64,000 nt of DNA, from NCBI GenBank assembly GCA_002733665.1, contig NVWM01000003.1, positions 109,636 through 173,635 on the forward strand, written 5' to 3'. This document shows positions 19,294 to 26,699 of the stretch, one piece after another. The position numbers were made by a program, and so were the translations under genes. This stretch comes from Lutibacter sp. (GTDB lineage: Bacteria; Bacteroidota; Bacteroidia; Flavobacteriales; Flavobacteriaceae). Each line of letters begins with the position of its first letter. The stretch's first letter is position 1. The notes below the pieces were generated by a model. It made no database searches. It saw only the letters and a list, made by a program, of their open reading frames with translations, and had not been told where the DNA came from.

Positions 19294-19368
19294 GTCATTG
19301 CGAATGAAATGAAGCAATCTAATTCATTAAAAAAAGATTACTTCGTCGTTAACTCTTCTCGTAATGAC
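19294..19368. repeat. GTCATTGCGA..AATGAC hairpin repeat upstream of metG
   Basis: Begins GTCATTGCGAATGAAATGAA, then GCAATCT; the right half carries the complementary AGATTACTTCGTCG and ends TCTCGTAATGAC. The same element occurs at 24688-24763. It separates the divergent metG and ldcA genes and, through its terminal AATGAC, supplies an apparent ATG that wrongly extends the ldcA frame. Confidence 0.8.
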
Positions 19369-19450
19369 GATTATTAATTTATCCAACAAAAATACTCATT
19401 CCTTTTTGATGTTTATAATTGCACTGCATTTTTCTTTCGGCATAAAAGCG

Positions 19451-19458
19451 TATTTTTA
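19451..19458 (+). promoter_or_regulatory. putative -7 box for ldcA
   Basis: TATTTTTA followed by C, close to TAnnTTTG, 19 bases before the ATG at 19478. Its position supports that ATG over the upstream in-frame one at 19364. Confidence 0.45.
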
Positions 19459-19477
19459 CGTAAATATCCTTAAAACA

Positions 19478-20488
19478 ATGCTTAGATTTTCTTTTTTGAT
19501 GTTCCTTTTTTTAGTTCCTCAACTTATTTTTTCGACTGAAAAAGATTCGTGTAAAAACAATAAAACAACTCCAAATAAACTCACACAACCATCACACTTA
19601 AAAAAAGGGGATACAATCTTAATTTTGGCTCCTGCAGGAAGAATTACAGGTGAAGAAGCTATTGAAGCTGGAATTGAATTGGCAACAAAATGGGGCTTAG
19701 AGGTTATATATGGCAAACATTTATACACTATAAACAACACTTTTGCAGGAACAGACGAACAACGTTTAGGTGATTTACAGAACGCTCTTGACAACCCAAA
19801 TATAAAAGCAATTTGGAGCGCAAGAGGAGGTTATGGATTGGTTAGAATTATTGATGACCTCGATTTTACGGAGTTTAAAAAACATCCTAAATGGATTATT
19901 GGTTATTCTGATGTAACGATTTTACATAATAAATTACACAATCTTGGCTATCAAACGATACATGGTCAAATGCCTGCAACACTTGATTTAGACAATCCTA
20001 TTCAAGAAAAATCTATTATTTCTTTGAAAAAAACGTTGTTTGGTGAACCTTTAAAATACAAACTTCCAGCATCTGAAAGGAACAGAAAAGGAAAGAGCAA
20101 TGGTCAACTTGTTGGAGGAAATCTTTCTATTTTATATAGTATGTTAGGTTCTGATACTTCACTTGACACAAGTGGTAAAATTTTGTTTATCGAAGATATT
20201 GGTGAAGCACTTTATCACATCGACCGAATAATGATAAGCCTTAAAAGAGCTGGTTATTTTAAGAATTGTAAAGGGTTAATTGTTGGAGATTTTAGGCTGA
20301 AAAAAAATGAAGGAAATACTTTTGGAAAGACTTTAGAAGATATTGTTTTAGAAGCTGTTGAAGGAACTGATTTTCCTGTCGTTTTTAATTTTCCTGCAGG
20401 TCATGTTGATGATAATCGTGCGTTGGTTTTAGGTGCTAGAATTGAATTGAATGTTACTGAGAATAAAGTTAACATCAAGTTTGATTGA
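19478..20488 (+). CDS. ldcA: LD-carboxypeptidase (S66, LdcA-like)
   Basis: A 336-residue peptidase family S66 protein. It starts with a signal peptide (MLRFSFLMFLFLVPQLIFS), so it likely acts in the periplasm on muropeptides, cutting the L,D bond before the terminal D-Ala of tetrapeptides. Seen: GDTILILAPAGRI, the nucleophile serine in GYSDVTILHN, the glutamate in EDIGEALYHIDR and the histidine in FPAGHVDDN, giving the Ser-Glu-His triad. The frame is open from 19364, but the extra 38 residues begin inside a dispersed repeat and lie upstream of a promoter-like box, so ATG 19478 is used. Monocistronic. Confidence 0.93.
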   Translation: MLRFSFLMFLFLVPQLIFSTEKDSCKNNKTTPNKLTQPSHLKKGDTILILAPAGRITGEEAIEAGIELATKWGLEVIYGKHLYTINNTFAGTDEQRLGDLQNALDNPNIKAIWSARGGYGLVRIIDDLDFTEFKKHPKWIIGYSDVTILHNKLHNLGYQTIHGQMPATLDLDNPIQEKSIISLKKTLFGEPLKYKLPASERNRKGKSNGQLVGGNLSILYSMLGSDTSLDTSGKILFIEDIGEALYHIDRIMISLKRAGYFKNCKGLIVGDFRLKKNEGNTFGKTLEDIVLEAVEGTDFPVVFNFPAGHVDDNRALVLGARIELNVTENKVNIKFD

Positions 20489-20490
20489 TT

Positions 20491-20509
20491 ATAATAATAA
20501 TAATAATAA
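20491..20509. repeat. short ATA trinucleotide run
   Basis: About six tandem ATA units directly after the ldcA stop. No gene reads through it, so there is no sign of phase variation. Confidence 0.8.
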
Positions 20510-20530
20510 CATTTCAAATAAACCTAAAAT

Positions 20531-20632
20531 AGATTCTTCGTTTCACTCAGAATGACATTGAGAACTTTATATCATTAGGAATAAAGTAACGAATCCTGTC
20601 ATTCTGAACGAGAGTAGCGAAGTGAAGAATCT
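20531..20632. repeat. left flanking repeat of the GIY-YIG gene
   Basis: Begins AGATTCTTCGTTTCACTCAG, then AATGACAT; ends CGAATCCTGTCATTCTGAAC, then GAGAGTAGCGAAGTGAAGAATCT. The two ends are inverted copies, so the element can form a long hairpin. A second copy in the same orientation lies at 20957-21026, just past the GIY-YIG gene. Confidence 0.88.
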
Positions 20633-20646
20633 AAAATTGCTGATAA

Positions 20647-20955
20647 ATGAAAACTTTAGGGACGCACAATTATTATATTTATATTCTAACAAACAAAGGG
20701 AGGTCTGTTTTGTATATTGGAGTTACAAATGATTTAAATCATCGTATCCGATTTCATAAAGAAAATGCTAATTTGAATAAAAAAGCGTTTACCTCTAAAT
20801 ATAAATGTTTCAACCTTATTTACTATGAACATTTTAACGATATAAATATTGCTATTGCAAGAGAAAAACAAATTAAAGGTTGGACAAGAGTTAAAAAAGA
20901 AACCTTAATTGAAGGTTTCAATTCTAAATGGAAATTTTTAAATAATGAAATATAA
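20647..20955 (+). CDS. single-domain GIY-YIG endonuclease
   Basis: A 102-residue GIY-YIG protein of the short UPF0213/YhbQ-like type. Seen: the paired tyrosine strands YYIYILTN and LYIGVTNDL, the catalytic arginine in HRIRFHK, and the metal-binding glutamate in IAREKQIKGWTRVKK. The fold cuts or nicks DNA; substrate not known for this type. The gene is bracketed almost without space by two copies of one repeat (20531-20632 and 20957-21026). This suggests a small gene-plus-repeat module; mobility is inference. Confidence 0.92.
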   Translation: MKTLGTHNYYIYILTNKGRSVLYIGVTNDLNHRIRFHKENANLNKKAFTSKYKCFNLIYYEHFNDINIAIAREKQIKGWTRVKKETLIEGFNSKWKFLNNEI

Positions 20956-20956
20956 G

Positions 20957-21026
20957 AGATTCTTCGTTTCACTCAGAATGACATCACGAATCCTGTCATT
21001 CTGAACGAGAGTAACATAGTGAAGAG
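20957..21026. repeat. right flanking repeat of the GIY-YIG gene
   Basis: Direct copy of the left flank: AGATTCTTCGTTTCACTCAG start, CGAATCCTGTCATTCTGAAC and GAGAGTA near the end. It is shorter because about 30 bases of the left copy's centre are missing. It begins one base after the nuclease gene's last base. Confidence 0.88.
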
Positions 21027-21070
21027 TATAAAAATTAATTAAAGAGATTCCCGATTTCGCGGAAAATGTT

Positions 21071-21430
21071 ATGGCGCAACACAATGAATTAGGAAAAAAA
21101 GGTGAAGAACTTGCAATTGACTATCTGATAAAAAAAGGATACACAATCAGAGATAAAAATTGGCGTTTTCAAAAGGCTGAAGTTGATATTATTGCGCAAA
21201 AAGACAACATTCTTGCAGTTGTAGAGGTCAAAACTCGTTCGAGCGATTATTTTGGAAATCCCCAAGATTTTGTAAATCCTAAAAAGATAAAATTATTGGT
21301 AACTGCAATCAATGAATATGTGGTTTCTAAAGATCTTGATGTTGAAGTACGTTTTGATATTATTGGAATCATCAAAACAAAAAATGAACTAAAAATTGAG
21401 CATCATGAAGATGCTTTTTTATATTTCTAA
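21071..21430 (+). CDS. yraN: YraN-family (UPF0102) nuclease-fold protein
   Basis: A 119-residue protein of the YraN family, a small PD-(D/E)XK restriction-endonuclease-like fold. Seen: NELGKKGEELAIDYLIKKGY, the acidic AEVDIIAQ and the EVKTR core (VVEVKTRSSDYFGNPQDFVN), then PKKIKLLVTAINEYV. The family is near universal in bacteria and of uncertain function, possibly in DNA processing. It lies just downstream of the GIY-YIG module and a partial GATTCCCG..CGCGGAAA hairpin, and ends 20 bases before a convergent gene. Confidence 0.93.
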   Translation: MAQHNELGKKGEELAIDYLIKKGYTIRDKNWRFQKAEVDIIAQKDNILAVVEVKTRSSDYFGNPQDFVNPKKIKLLVTAINEYVVSKDLDVEVRFDIIGIIKTKNELKIEHHEDAFLYF

Positions 21431-21450
21431 TGTTTTGTTGTCAGAAAAAG

Positions 21451-22788
21451 TTATTCCTTACCTAAAATGGCAAGTAAATCAGCTAATTGTTCTGGCTTTG
21501 AAAGGATTTTTTTGTCTTTATCTAACACAAAATAACTTGGCGTTGAATGAACTTCATAACTACGCGCAATTTTATTTTCCCATTTGTTTAATCCAAGAAC
21601 GTTGATCCAATTACCCATCATATCTGTATGATGATTAAACCCAAACTTGTCATCTTCAAGAGCAACAGCAATTACTTTTACACTGTCCATTTCTTTAGTG
21701 AATTCATACAATTCTGGAATCTCTTTTAAACAATGCGAACATGTTGTACTCCAGAAAGTTACAATGTATTTTTTATCTTCATCTAAGTCAGATAAATTCA
21801 TTGTTTTATCTCCTTCTTCCCAAGTAATTTCTGGTGCAACTCTTCCTATAGCTACACTCAGCATTGTATCAATATTTGCAATAAATTTTGAGTCTTTATG
21901 TTCTGTTGGAAGTAAATCGTAATGTTTATTTTTAACAAAATCAACCATTTCTAATTCTTCTTGTCCTGCCAAAGCATATAATAATGCACTTAAAATTTCG
22001 CTTTTAACTAGGTGATTTTCTCCAACTTGTTGCATCACATCGTTTATTGCTTTTTGTCTTAATTCATTCTGAATTTTCGAATCTTCAGAGCCATTAATGA
22101 AAAATATATATTCAATAGCTTTGTCAATAAAGATAGAGGAATTTAATAGTGTTTTGTTATCAAAATCTATATAATCAAAAAAGTGTGATTCTAATGATTC
22201 TAAATATGCTGCAGGAGTTTCGTGCAACTTCGGACTGTTATGCTTTCTTGTTATTTTAATGAATTCTTGAGCAAGTTTTCCTTCAGACTCTTTTTCAAAA
22301 TAATCTTGTAAACTATTTAACTCTTTTAATTTTTTGGAATATGGTTTTACAAATGTTGTCTTATCTTCAGCACTAAAATAAGTCGCTTGTAATGAATCAA
22401 TTTTTGATTGCTGATGATTAATTGCTATCAAATATGATTGGTATATTTTATTCTCTTCAGATGTGGAAAAATGAGCAGTTTCATCTGGTAAATTCGGATT
22501 GAATGTTACAGAAATTGACTCCTTATTATACAAAAAGTCTAAATATCCACCATTGTCCATATCATAGAATGCACGATATGTTCCTGGAGAAAAGTTTTCA
22601 GGAATTGGTAGTTTAAACTCCTCGTTCTCAAGATTGGCATTAGAAACATATTGCTGTTTTGCTCCATTGATTTTATACAACATCATCCATTTAAAACCTT
22701 CAATTGGTTCCAGTTTTACACGCAATGTGTCTTGTGCATTCGCAGAGAATGAGACTAATAATAATGCAATTACTAACTTTTTTATCAT
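21451..22788 (-). CDS. TlpA/thioredoxin-fold secreted protein
   Basis: A 445-residue periplasmic protein with a signal peptide (MIKKLVIALLLVSFSANA). The N-terminal ~110 residues are a beta domain of the kind that precedes thioredoxin folds in Bacteroidota (DUF4369-like: FSPGTYRAFYDMDNGGYLDF). A long helical middle follows, and a C-terminal thioredoxin-like domain has the CSHC active site in FWSTTCSHCLKEIPEL and a cis-Pro region (HSTPSYFVLDKD). It is likely a thiol-disulfide oxidoreductase of the envelope. Transcribed from its own promoter, divergent from the SDR gene. Confidence 0.9.
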   Translation of the reverse strand: MIKKLVIALLLVSFSANAQDTLRVKLEPIEGFKWMMLYKINGAKQQYVSNANLENEEFKLPIPENFSPGTYRAFYDMDNGGYLDFLYNKESISVTFNPNLPDETAHFSTSEENKIYQSYLIAINHQQSKIDSLQATYFSAEDKTTFVKPYSKKLKELNSLQDYFEKESEGKLAQEFIKITRKHNSPKLHETPAAYLESLESHFFDYIDFDNKTLLNSSIFIDKAIEYIFFINGSEDSKIQNELRQKAINDVMQQVGENHLVKSEILSALLYALAGQEELEMVDFVKNKHYDLLPTEHKDSKFIANIDTMLSVAIGRVAPEITWEEGDKTMNLSDLDEDKKYIVTFWSTTCSHCLKEIPELYEFTKEMDSVKVIAVALEDDKFGFNHHTDMMGNWINVLGLNKWENKIARSYEVHSTPSYFVLDKDKKILSKPEQLADLLAILGKE

Positions 22789-22828
22789 TTGATTAATATT
22801 TATAAGTCATACTTTTCAAAAACCAGAC

Positions 22829-22836
22829 CAAAAGTA
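22829..22836 (-). promoter_or_regulatory. putative -7 box for the TlpA-like gene
   Basis: On the minus strand TACTTTTG, a full match to TAnnTTTG, about 40 bases before the ATG at 22788, within the 85-bp divergent spacer. Confidence 0.55.
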
Positions 22837-22873
22837 CGCTAATATTGATTATTTTGCTAAAAATTTCTGCAAA

Positions 22874-23668
22874 ATGGATTTAAAAAATAAAATTATTTGG
22901 ATAACTGGCGCTTCTTCTGGTATTGGGAAATCACTCGCTATCGAACTCTCTAAATTAGACACAAAATTAATCCTTTCGTCACGTAATGAAACAACTTTAA
23001 ATGAAGTTAAGAACGAATGTGAGAATTTACACAACATTGCCATTTTACCAATTGATTTAGAAAAGTATGATGATTTTGATAAAACAGTAGCGATTGCTAT
23101 TTCATTTTTTGGAAAAGTTGACATCCTTGTAAATAATGGTGGAATTAGCCAACGATCTTTGGCAATTGACACCAATCTTGATGTTGACAAACGAATTATG
23201 GCTATCAATTTTATGGGAACACTTGCTTTAACCAAAGCCATATTGCCACATTTTATCTCTAATAAATCTGGACATTATGTAACCGTAACTAGTGTTGTAG
23301 GAAAGGTTGCGACACCTCTTCGTTCTACATACTCTGCATCCAAGCATGCGCTTCATGGCTTTTTTGATAGTTTAAGAGCCGAAGTTTTCAAAAATAATAT
23401 TGACGTAACATTAGTACTTCCAGGATATGTACAAACCAATGTTTCTATGAATGCCGTAACTGGTGATGGAAGCAAACAAAACTCGATGGACACTGCAACA
23501 AAAAATGGAATTCCTGCTGATGAGTTTGCAAGTCGAATGATACGTGTGATTGAAAAAAGAAAAAATGAAGCTGTAATTGGCGGGTTTAAAGAAGTAGGAA
23601 GTACCTTTTTAAAACGAATTTCTCCAAAATTATTGGCGAAATTGGTGCGGAAAGTTAATGTGACTTAA
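22874..23668 (+). CDS. SDR-family reductase (DHRS7-like)
   Basis: A 264-residue short-chain dehydrogenase/reductase. Seen: cofactor loop GASSGIGKS (about 12-20), NNGGIS, the catalytic serine in VTSVVGK and the YSASK tyrosine-lysine pair. The C-terminus carries a basic, hydrophobic tail rather than the FabG-like DGG end, as in DHRS7-type members acting on lipids. Substrate unknown. Single gene, convergent with the TPR-like gene from which its stop is separated by one base. Confidence 0.9.
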   Translation: MDLKNKIIWITGASSGIGKSLAIELSKLDTKLILSSRNETTLNEVKNECENLHNIAILPIDLEKYDDFDKTVAIAISFFGKVDILVNNGGISQRSLAIDTNLDVDKRIMAINFMGTLALTKAILPHFISNKSGHYVTVTSVVGKVATPLRSTYSASKHALHGFFDSLRAEVFKNNIDVTLVLPGYVQTNVSMNAVTGDGSKQNSMDTATKNGIPADEFASRMIRVIEKRKNEAVIGGFKEVGSTFLKRISPKLLAKLVRKVNVT

Positions 23669-23669
23669 A

Positions 23670-24302
23670 TTAATTTTTGTCCTTTTGGCTTAAAAAAACA
23701 TGTTGAAGTTTTAATAAATCACCATTATCAGGGAAAAAAGTTAGCATTCTTTCCGTTAATTTCTCTCCTAAATCACAATCTTTATTTTTAAACTTACATT
23801 TATAACTGTAAGCCAAAGATAATCGATAATTTCCAACATAATCTTTCGGGAAAATTTCAATTGCTTGTTTATATCTAAAAATAGCATTATTCCAATGTCT
23901 TTTTTCAATCCATTTATCTCCATCAGAAATAAAATAATGAAATTGATTTGTATCTTCAACATGTTTTTTTTGTTCAAAAGCTTCAATCTGTTGTTCTCGA
24001 GCACTTTTACTTATGTTATATTGATGGATAGCAAACCAAGTGACTAGTGTTGTAATTAATGAAAGTATTATAAATAGTTTAATATTTTCTTTTCTTCTGT
24101 TTGAAATAATCTTATTTCGTATCAAAAGCAATTCGTGTTTTGATAACTTTTTACTCTTTATCTTTCCTTTAGTAGCCTTTAAGTACTCTTTTCTTCTAAT
24201 AAAAAATGACTTGTCTTTTTTAAAATAACTATTTCTACGCAACAAACCTCTATTGTTCCGTAAACTATTAATTGCGTGTTGCATAAAACCTTCTCCAGCC
24301 AT
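23670..24302 (-). CDS. membrane-anchored TPR-like hypothetical protein
   Basis: A 210-residue protein. The first ~70 residues are strongly basic (RRNSYFKKDKSFFIRRKEYLKATKG). One transmembrane segment follows (LFIILSLITTLVTWFAI, about 76-92). The C-terminal ~100 residues have TPR-like helices (HWNNAIFRYKQAIEIFPKDYVGNYRLSLAYSY). The orientation would put the basic N-terminus in the cytosol and the repeats in the periplasm. No known family name. It starts one base after the stop of the upstream gene, so the two are translationally coupled. Confidence 0.75.
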   Translation of the reverse strand: MAGEGFMQHAINSLRNNRGLLRRNSYFKKDKSFFIRRKEYLKATKGKIKSKKLSKHELLLIRNKIISNRRKENIKLFIILSLITTLVTWFAIHQYNISKSAREQQIEAFEQKKHVEDTNQFHYFISDGDKWIEKRHWNNAIFRYKQAIEIFPKDYVGNYRLSLAYSYKCKFKNKDCDLGEKLTERMLTFFPDNGDLLKLQHVFLSQKDKN

Positions 24303-24303
24303 A

Positions 24304-24657
24304 CTATATCAACTCTTTCTCAGTAAAATACTGCACAACTGCTTCTTTCATCAGTACAGATTGTTCTCCTGCTTTTAAAGTTGGTAATTCTTCTTTAGTC
24401 TTGTAATGAGGCCAACCATCATTATCAAAAAACTCAAATTCATAATATCCATAAGGTTCCAATAACCTGCAAATAGCAATATGCATCAAATTTAGTTTTT
24501 CATCTTTTTTGAATTTTTTTGCACCAACGCCCAGTTCTTGAACGCCAATCAAATAAATAATTGCATCTAAATCCAATCGTTCGCCATCGGCAAATCTATC
24601 TGAAATGATTTGTACAACTTGTTCCCAAGATTCTTTTAAATTTTGCTCTCCTATCAT
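24304..24657 (-). CDS. conserved hypothetical protein, probably leaderless mRNA
   Basis: A 117-residue soluble protein that I do not recognise (MIGEQNLKESWEQVVQIISD..LDLDAIIYLIGVQELG..). The frame is open to 24747, but that extension is encoded by the dispersed hairpin at 24688-24763. The ATG at 24657 lies four bases after a TATCTTTA box, so I choose it and predict a message with almost no leader. It ends with KEAVVQYFTEKELI and is coupled to the downstream TPR-like gene. Confidence 0.75.
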   Translation of the reverse strand: MIGEQNLKESWEQVVQIISDRFADGERLDLDAIIYLIGVQELGVGAKKFKKDEKLNLMHIAICRLLEPYGYYEFEFFDNDGWPHYKTKEELPTLKAGEQSVLMKEAVVQYFTEKELI

Positions 24658-24661
24658 ACTG

Positions 24662-24669
24662 TAAAGATA
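24662..24669 (-). promoter_or_regulatory. putative -7 box giving a leaderless transcript
   Basis: TATCTTTA on the minus strand, one mismatch from TAnnTTTG, separated from the ATG at 24657 by exactly four bases (CAGT). Confidence 0.5.
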
Positions 24670-24687
24670 GTGTATTATATTAATTTC

Positions 24688-24763
24688 GCCATTGCGAAAC
24701 CGAAGGTTGTGGCAATCTTTTAAAAAACAAACAGATTGCTTCTTCATTCTTCATCGCAATGAC
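24688..24763. repeat. GTCATTGCGA-type hairpin repeat, second copy
   Basis: Reads GCCATTGCGAAACCGAAGGT at the left and, inverted, AGATTGCTTC..CATCGCAATGAC at the right. Same family as 19294-19368. It fills the spacer between the divergent hypothetical and cvpA genes and creates false upstream starts for both. Confidence 0.8.
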
Positions 24764-24803
24764 GTTGAAAAGAATTTTTTTATATTTACCAAAAAATATA
24801 TTT

Positions 24804-25319
24804 ATGGCAGTTATTGATATTATCCTTGCAGCATTGTTACTCTTTGGTTTCGTTAGAGGATTAATGAAAGGGCTATTTGTAGAATTAGCATCTTTAGTGT
24901 CGCTTGTTGCTGGAGTTTATGGAGCAATTCACTTTTCATATTTTGTTGGTGATTTCTTGAAAGATAGCGTTGATTGGGACGAAAAGTATATTTCAATTGT
25001 CGCCTTTGCTGTTACGTTTATTGTGATTGTAATTGTTATTTCTTTACTCGGAAAACTCTTTACCAAAGTTGCAGATTTTGCTTCCTTAGGTATTCTCAAT
25101 AAACTTCTAGGAGGCGTTTTTGGCGCTTTAAAGATTGGGTTGATATTAAGTGTTCTTTTGATTGTTTTTGACAAACTAAATAGCACAATACCATTTGTAG
25201 ATAAAGAACAAACTGAAGAATCTATTCTTTACAAACCTGTAAAAGGGTTGGCTCCAATGATTTTTCCTAACTTTTTGAAGGTTGAAGAAGAGGAAGAAAA
25301 AGAAATTACACCTGTTTAA
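24804..25319 (+). CDS. cvpA: CvpA-family membrane protein
   Basis: A 171-residue inner-membrane protein of the CvpA family: IIDIILAALLLFGF-type first span, the RGLMKGLFVELASLVSL signature, four predicted spans, and a short acidic tail (VEEEEEKEITPV). The family was named for colicin V production and is now tied to envelope stress and bile tolerance. The start at 24804 follows a TATATTTA box (24781-24788) by 15 bases; the in-frame ATG at 24759 is part of the dispersed repeat. Convergent with the efflux operon's tolC gene. Confidence 0.9.
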   Translation: MAVIDIILAALLLFGFVRGLMKGLFVELASLVSLVAGVYGAIHFSYFVGDFLKDSVDWDEKYISIVAFAVTFIVIVIVISLLGKLFTKVADFASLGILNKLLGGVFGALKIGLILSVLLIVFDKLNSTIPFVDKEQTEESILYKPVKGLAPMIFPNFLKVEEEEEKEITPV

Positions 25320-25358
25320 AACTCCACATCAATTTAATTTATGGCTGTCGCCCTGCGA

Positions 25359-26678
25359 CTAAAACTCCACATCTAATAATTGTCCACTCAATTGTAATAG
25401 TTCAATTTCAATTAATTTAGCATCGTATTTAGCGTTATTGACTGCTGTTTTGCTATTTAACAAGTTAATTTGTGCTTGTCTAAATTCAACAGAACTTACT
25501 TGCCCAATTTTAAAACGCTCTTCTGTTCGCTCAAAATTGTTTTGTGCTGTAAACACATTTTGCTCTTGTGCTTTTAAAATATATAACTGATTTTGATAAG
25601 CATCCCAAGTATTTTGTAAAGTCGTTTCTAAATTAGCTGTTTGTTGCTGTTTTATTAATTGCTGATTTTCAATCGCAATTTTTGCATTGTTTACTCTAGT
25701 TTTAGTGTTTCCTCCATCAAAAATATTCCAAGATAAATTTAGTCCAGCGTTTAAACCCGTAACCTCTGATCCTGCTTGAAATGAAGTAACTGGATTATCA
25801 CTTTTATTCCATCCATAAGAACTCGACAAACCAACAGTTGGTAAAAAATTAGCTTTATTTATTTTTAAATTTAATTCGCTAATCGCAATATTTTGGTCTG
25901 TCTGTTTTATAATAGTATTGTTCTCTTTTGCTTTAATAAGTAAACCTTCATAGTTCAATAAATCATTAAAATCAACTTGAGTATCTACATTGTAATTTAA
26001 ATCTTGATCCTCTTTATTCAAGATTAAATTCAAATCGCGTTTTGCGTTTTTTACTTGTTGATTGGCGTTTATCAAATTTATACTATCATTATTAATATCA
26101 ACTTCGGCATTTAAAACCTCTAATTTATTCGCTTGACCATAATCGTATTGATATTTTGCTCTTTGTAAACGCTGTTTTGTAATACTCAATGCTTCTTTTA
26201 AATTAGTCGTATTTTCTGTAAGTCTTGCAATTTGATAGTATACATTAAACAATTGTAAATAGGTGTTTTCAATTGTTTCTTTGGCTTGCAATTCACTTAA
26301 ATTATGAGTTTCTTTTAATTGTTTGTAATTGTATTTCCTTCCTAAACCATCAAATATAACATAGTTTGCATTTATCGATGCGTTGTAAGTTTTAGTTTCG
26401 GCTCCATTAATTGAATTACTTGTACCGTCATGATTACTAATATCAAAATTACTATTATTATAATTCGCACCAGCATTAAAACTTGCTGTTGGTAAATACC
26501 TTGAATTGTAAATACTAGAATTATTTTCAGCAATCTTAACATTGTTGTTTGCTAATTTAATTCCGTAGTTATTTTCTAATGCTAGTTGTAACGCTTCTTT
26601 TTTAGTTAAAACCTCTTGAGCATTTAATTGTAATGAAAATAGGACGATTAGTATACTTGTATATATTTTTGATTTCAT
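25359..26678 (-). CDS. TolC-family outer-membrane efflux protein
   Basis: A 439-residue outer-membrane factor with a signal peptide (MKSKIYTSILIVLFSLQLNAQ). The mature part consists of the internal TolC duplication: LTKKEALQLALENNYGIKLANNNV opens repeat one, and long helical hairpins with LEVLNAEVDINNDS and SSVEFRQAQINLLNSKTAV close each half. It forms the channel-tunnel that completes the RND pump. It is the last gene of the marR-adaptor-RND-tolC operon, 21 bases after the pump gene. Confidence 0.93.
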   Translation of the reverse strand: MKSKIYTSILIVLFSLQLNAQEVLTKKEALQLALENNYGIKLANNNVKIAENNSSIYNSRYLPTASFNAGANYNNSNFDISNHDGTSNSINGAETKTYNASINANYVIFDGLGRKYNYKQLKETHNLSELQAKETIENTYLQLFNVYYQIARLTENTTNLKEALSITKQRLQRAKYQYDYGQANKLEVLNAEVDINNDSINLINANQQVKNAKRDLNLILNKEDQDLNYNVDTQVDFNDLLNYEGLLIKAKENNTIIKQTDQNIAISELNLKINKANFLPTVGLSSSYGWNKSDNPVTSFQAGSEVTGLNAGLNLSWNIFDGGNTKTRVNNAKIAIENQQLIKQQQTANLETTLQNTWDAYQNQLYILKAQEQNVFTAQNNFERTEERFKIGQVSSVEFRQAQINLLNSKTAVNNAKYDAKLIEIELLQLSGQLLDVEF

Positions 26679-26699
26679 TTTATTTACTTTTTTTGAAGT

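Noticed and set aside
19364..19477. N-terminal extension of ldcA
   Set aside because: It starts in the end of a dispersed repeat, lies before a promoter-like box, and would bury the signal peptide.
20491..20509. Phase-variable microsatellite
   Set aside because: The ATA run is outside any coding region and not within a visible promoter.
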